From Ruminiclostridium cellulolyticum H10 (GTDB lineage: Bacteria > Bacillota > Clostridia > Acetivibrionales > DSM-1351): 64,000 bases of DNA. The translations under genes were made by a program, and so were the position numbers. The stretch covers positions 3,165,501 through 3,229,500 of the forward strand of contig NC_011898.1 in assembly GCF_000022065.1 (NCBI RefSeq), read 5' to 3'. Shown here in pieces: positions 62,959 through 64,000 of this stretch. Numbering within the stretch: the stretch's first letter is position 1; each line of letters opens with the position of its first letter. The notes under the pieces are model-generated. The model ran no database searches, was not told the DNA's origin, and saw only the letters and a list, made by a program, of their open reading frames with translations.

Positions 62959-63621
62959 CTAGGATTGTGATGCTACAAGAAAAATCAAACAACTAATTAC
63001 TTGTACCACAGTAAACACTTTTACTTTATTATTGTTATTATTTGGGTACCTTATATGCATGTTATTAAAGAATTCATTAAATATTATATTTAAATAACAA
63101 AATACAAATCGCCCTAAGAGAACCCCTATTGTATTTAGAATTATATCCGTTATATCTGCAGATCTTCCACTAAATAATTGTATAGTTTCTATTGAAAAAG
63201 ACGTTAGGAATGCAATTAGTAAAATTTTAAATTTTTCATTTTTATTTTCTTTATAATAAGCTGCTAGGAAAAAACCCCATGGGGCAAATATAAGTATATT
63301 CCCAAATAAGTTTATTATAGAGTATATATTCCCATTAACTCCTAATACATATTGCATGTAAACACCTTCAAATGGGCGTACACTTATATTTTGCCATGTT
63401 ACATTTTGAAATTTTAAAGGGGGATTATTTCCTATTGTAATACTTAAAATAAACATTAAGCTTAATATAAAACCAAGTGTAAATATTTTTTCGGTAATTC
63501 TATATTCAACATTTAGAAGCTCTCTTTTTTTCTTAATTATGTACAAATTTAATATTGTAAATGGTATTACTGCAATATAAAACGGTACCGCCTCGTAAAG
63601 AGCACTGGTAATATTATTCAT
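62959..63621 (-). CDS. VanZ-like membrane protein
   Basis: This 220-residue protein has five or six membrane helices. The VanZ-family core is visible: NLFGNILIFAPWGFFLAAYY (about 105-125) followed by FLTSFSIETIQLFSGRSADI and TDIILNTIGVLLG (about 138-170), with the conserved Glu of S-x-E and the Asp-x2-Asp pattern before the last helices. VanZ-like proteins are linked to teicoplanin resistance, but most family members have no proven function. ATG 63621 follows AAGGATATT. It lies 17 bp after the membrane protein gene that runs off the window and is probably in the same operon. Confidence 0.9.
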   Translation of the reverse strand: MNNITSALYEAVPFYIAVIPFTILNLYIIKKKRELLNVEYRITEKIFTLGFILSLMFILSITIGNNPPLKFQNVTWQNISVRPFEGVYMQYVLGVNGNIYSIINLFGNILIFAPWGFFLAAYYKENKNEKFKILLIAFLTSFSIETIQLFSGRSADITDIILNTIGVLLGRFVFCYLNIIFNEFFNNMHIRYPNNNNNKVKVFTVVQVISCLIFLVASQS

Positions 63622-63638
63622 AATATCCTTCCTCGTCT

Positions 63639-64000
63639 TTATTCTGTTCTTATATTTTTCTTCAGATATAAATTAAGCATGAAAGTTACGGCTATAAATC
63701 CAAATAATACAAATATAACCATCTGCTTTTGCATGCGTATTAAAGTTAAATAAATAGCATTATTTTTTAAGCAAATTGACATTACAAAACAAGTAATTGC
63801 ATACAATAAAGATAAATGCAATGCCATAAAGATTGACTTTTTAGTTTGTAATAAGACTCTATTTTTCTTGTTTTGAGAAAAGTTTGTTCTCTTATATATT
63901 TGCTTTTCTAATTTATAAATAATTATCGTCAAAACTAATGCTATAAGCCATGATAAAATTTTTATAAATTTTGCTGTTTTTAAAGATATTTTTATTGGAT
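63639..64000 (-). CDS. Partial membrane protein (N-terminus outside window)
   Basis: The frame is open from the window edge to the stop at 63639, giving at least 120 residues. Hydrophobic helices lie at FIKILSWLIALVLTIIIY, at FMALHLSLLYAITCFVMSIC and at MVIFVLFGFIAVTFMLNLYL, with a basic, polar loop between the first and second. A TTG inside the window (63932) is in frame but would cut the first helix. It lies 17 bp upstream of the VanZ-like gene. No family motif is seen. Confidence 0.6.
   Translation of the reverse strand, partial: PIKISLKTAKFIKILSWLIALVLTIIIYKLEKQIYKRTNFSQNKKNRVLLQTKKSIFMALHLSLLYAITCFVMSICLKNNAIYLTLIRMQKQMVIFVLFGFIAVTFMLNLYLKKNIRTE

Noticed and set aside
1-64000. CRISPR arrays, tRNA and rRNA genes
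   Set aside because: No regularly spaced direct repeats and no tRNA- or rRNA-like stretches were noticed on reading both strands; no covariance search could be run.

Overview
The window is low-GC DNA of a spore-forming Clostridia type, most like Ruminiclostridium or Clostridium cluster III. The signs are strong AGGAGG ribosome sites, S-layer-homology (SLH) anchored surface proteins, a CBM9/feruloyl-esterase type enzyme, VanRS-type two-component systems, many AraC/MerR regulators with GyrI-like domains, and several IS families plus a group II intron. No rRNA, tRNA or CRISPR array was seen. The assignment rests on gene content only.

Layout. 0-1 kb: a small exported protein under a strong promoter embedded in an inverted repeat, followed by a membrane protein cut by the window edge. 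1-7.7 kb: a two-gene surface operon (SLH protein plus a 1739-residue secreted protein with PKD-like and GYSG repeats). 8.2-12.4 kb: ECF sigma/anti-sigma pair, chemotaxis receptor, MerR regulator. 12.5-13.9 kb: a run of decayed genes. 13.9-28.9 kb: the most interesting block. It holds two paralogous AgrC-like GHKL sensor kinases, one intact LytTR response regulator (the partner of the first kinase survives only as a remnant), and a leftward, visibly GC-richer operon coding for a LemA-like membrane protein, a 2178-residue SLH/InlB-repeat protein and an SLH-anchored subtilase. It also holds a separate secreted Ig-like/ricin-like protein. Two pairs of 9-bp direct repeats with a 22-bp period, the classic LytTR site geometry, sit about 31 bp upstream of the -10 elements of the surface operon and of the secreted protein. 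This suggests one sensory circuit for a surface regulon. No AgrB/AgrD-like signal genes were seen.

29-46 kb: hypothetical pairs, a transglutaminase-like protein, an amidase with an AraC regulator, a FUSC-family membrane protein beside a broken regulator, a VanRS-like pair with a membrane-anchored serine hydrolase, and a complete Fur-boxed siderophore ABC transporter. 46-54.6 kb: a zinc-ribbon protein, a disrupted nitronate monooxygenase, an orphan infC with an AUC start, an N-terminally truncated esterase, a radical-SAM protein, a VOC protein and an AraC regulator.

54.6-61.3 kb is a mobile-element graveyard. It contains remnants of a serine recombinase, a KilA-N-like protein, a LytTR domain and an IS4 transposase, then an intact IS110-type element with a long structured-looking 3' noncoding tail. 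Next comes a nested set: an IS481 element inside an IS256 element, which is inside the maturase of a degraded group II intron (8-bp target duplication TCGTTAAC), and the intron itself sits just after a terminator-like hairpin. The last 2.7 kb carry an AraC regulator, a zinc-finger fragment, a VanZ-like protein and a partial membrane protein running off the window.
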